A DNA stretch of 22,567 nucleotides, taken from the NCBI GenBank assembly GCA_946614255.1, contig CAMOGS010000081.1:1-22567 (forward strand), in the 5' to 3' direction. The first letter of the stretch is position 1. Each line of letters starts with the position of its first letter. Under the pieces are notes generated by a model. It saw nothing but the letters and a program-made list of their open reading frames with translations, was not told the origin of the DNA and did not search any database. The position numbers and the translations under genes are program-made. Shown here piece by piece: positions 22,507 through 22,567 of this stretch. This DNA comes from UBA3871 sp002392265. GTDB lineage: Bacteria > Bacillota > Clostridia > Peptostreptococcales > Anaerovoracaceae.

Positions 22507-22567
22507 TGGTGGGCCTTCAGGGACTTGAACCCGGGACCTGCCGGTTATGAGCCGGATGCTCTGACCA
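22507..22567 (-). tRNA. tRNA-Met or Ile2 (CAT anticodon), 5' end outside window
   Basis: 61 bases of a tRNA cut at the right edge. The anticodon loop is CTCATAA (anticodon CAT), the variable loop AGGTC, the T-loop TTCAAGT and the 3' end GGCCCACCA with CCA encoded. The anticodon stem lacks the three G-C pairs of initiator tRNA, so it is elongator Met or the lysidine-modified Ile2. Two unpaired positions appear: U27/C43 in the anticodon stem and C50/U64 in the T-stem. Confidence 0.85.

Noticed and set aside
22507..22567. Initiator tRNA-fMet
   Set aside because: The three consecutive G-C pairs of the initiator anticodon stem are absent.

Overview
The window reads as chromosome of a low- to mid-GC Gram-positive anaerobe, most likely a gut or oral member of the Clostridia (Bacillota). 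The pointers are a PrkC/PP2C pair inside a Firmicutes-type housekeeping cluster, a DUF5688 protein, a threonyl-tRNA synthetase without the TGS domain, a Tad-type locus with no secretin, and strong AGGAGG ribosome binding sites. No species can be named from the sequence alone. No insertion sequence, prophage or CRISPR array is visible. Almost everything lies on the minus strand, so the biological order runs from high to low coordinates.

Region 22567-21676: the 3' part of an elongator-type tRNA-Met(CAU), a complete tRNA-Phe(GAA), a probable terminator, and then thymidine kinase tdk with its own promoter. Region 21647-20697: one plus-strand gene, a TIGR01212/YhcC-like radical SAM protein, convergent with tdk and divergent from the next operon.

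Region 20657-10722: a probable ten-kilobase operon from one sigma-A-like promoter to a strong intrinsic terminator: queH, priA, def, fmt, rsmB, PP2C phosphatase, prkC (PASTA kinase), rsgA, rpe. It joins replication restart, N-terminal formyl handling, rRNA methylation and ribosome assembly to reversible Ser/Thr phosphorylation. Compared with the order known from Bacillus subtilis, rlmN is missing between rsmB and the phosphatase.

Region 10679-3930: a consensus-like promoter drives a compact, very divergent Tad (type IVc pilus-like) operon: a DUF5688 protein, CpaB/RcpC, TadZ-like, TadA/CpaF ATPase, TadB-like, a short TadC-like protein, two tiny membrane peptides (46 and 49 aa), and two single-anchor extracytoplasmic proteins. 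No classical Flp pilin, prepilin peptidase or secretin is present in the window. The four distal products all begin directly with a hydrophobic helix and lack a class III leader. This is the most unusual part of the window.

Region 3938-1: thrS, a DUF2007 protein, a LytS-type membrane histidine kinase and an Mrp/NBP35-type iron-sulfur carrier ATPase (cut by the window edge). The last three are joined by overlapping stop and start codons. No gene-free stretch longer than about 180 bases exists.
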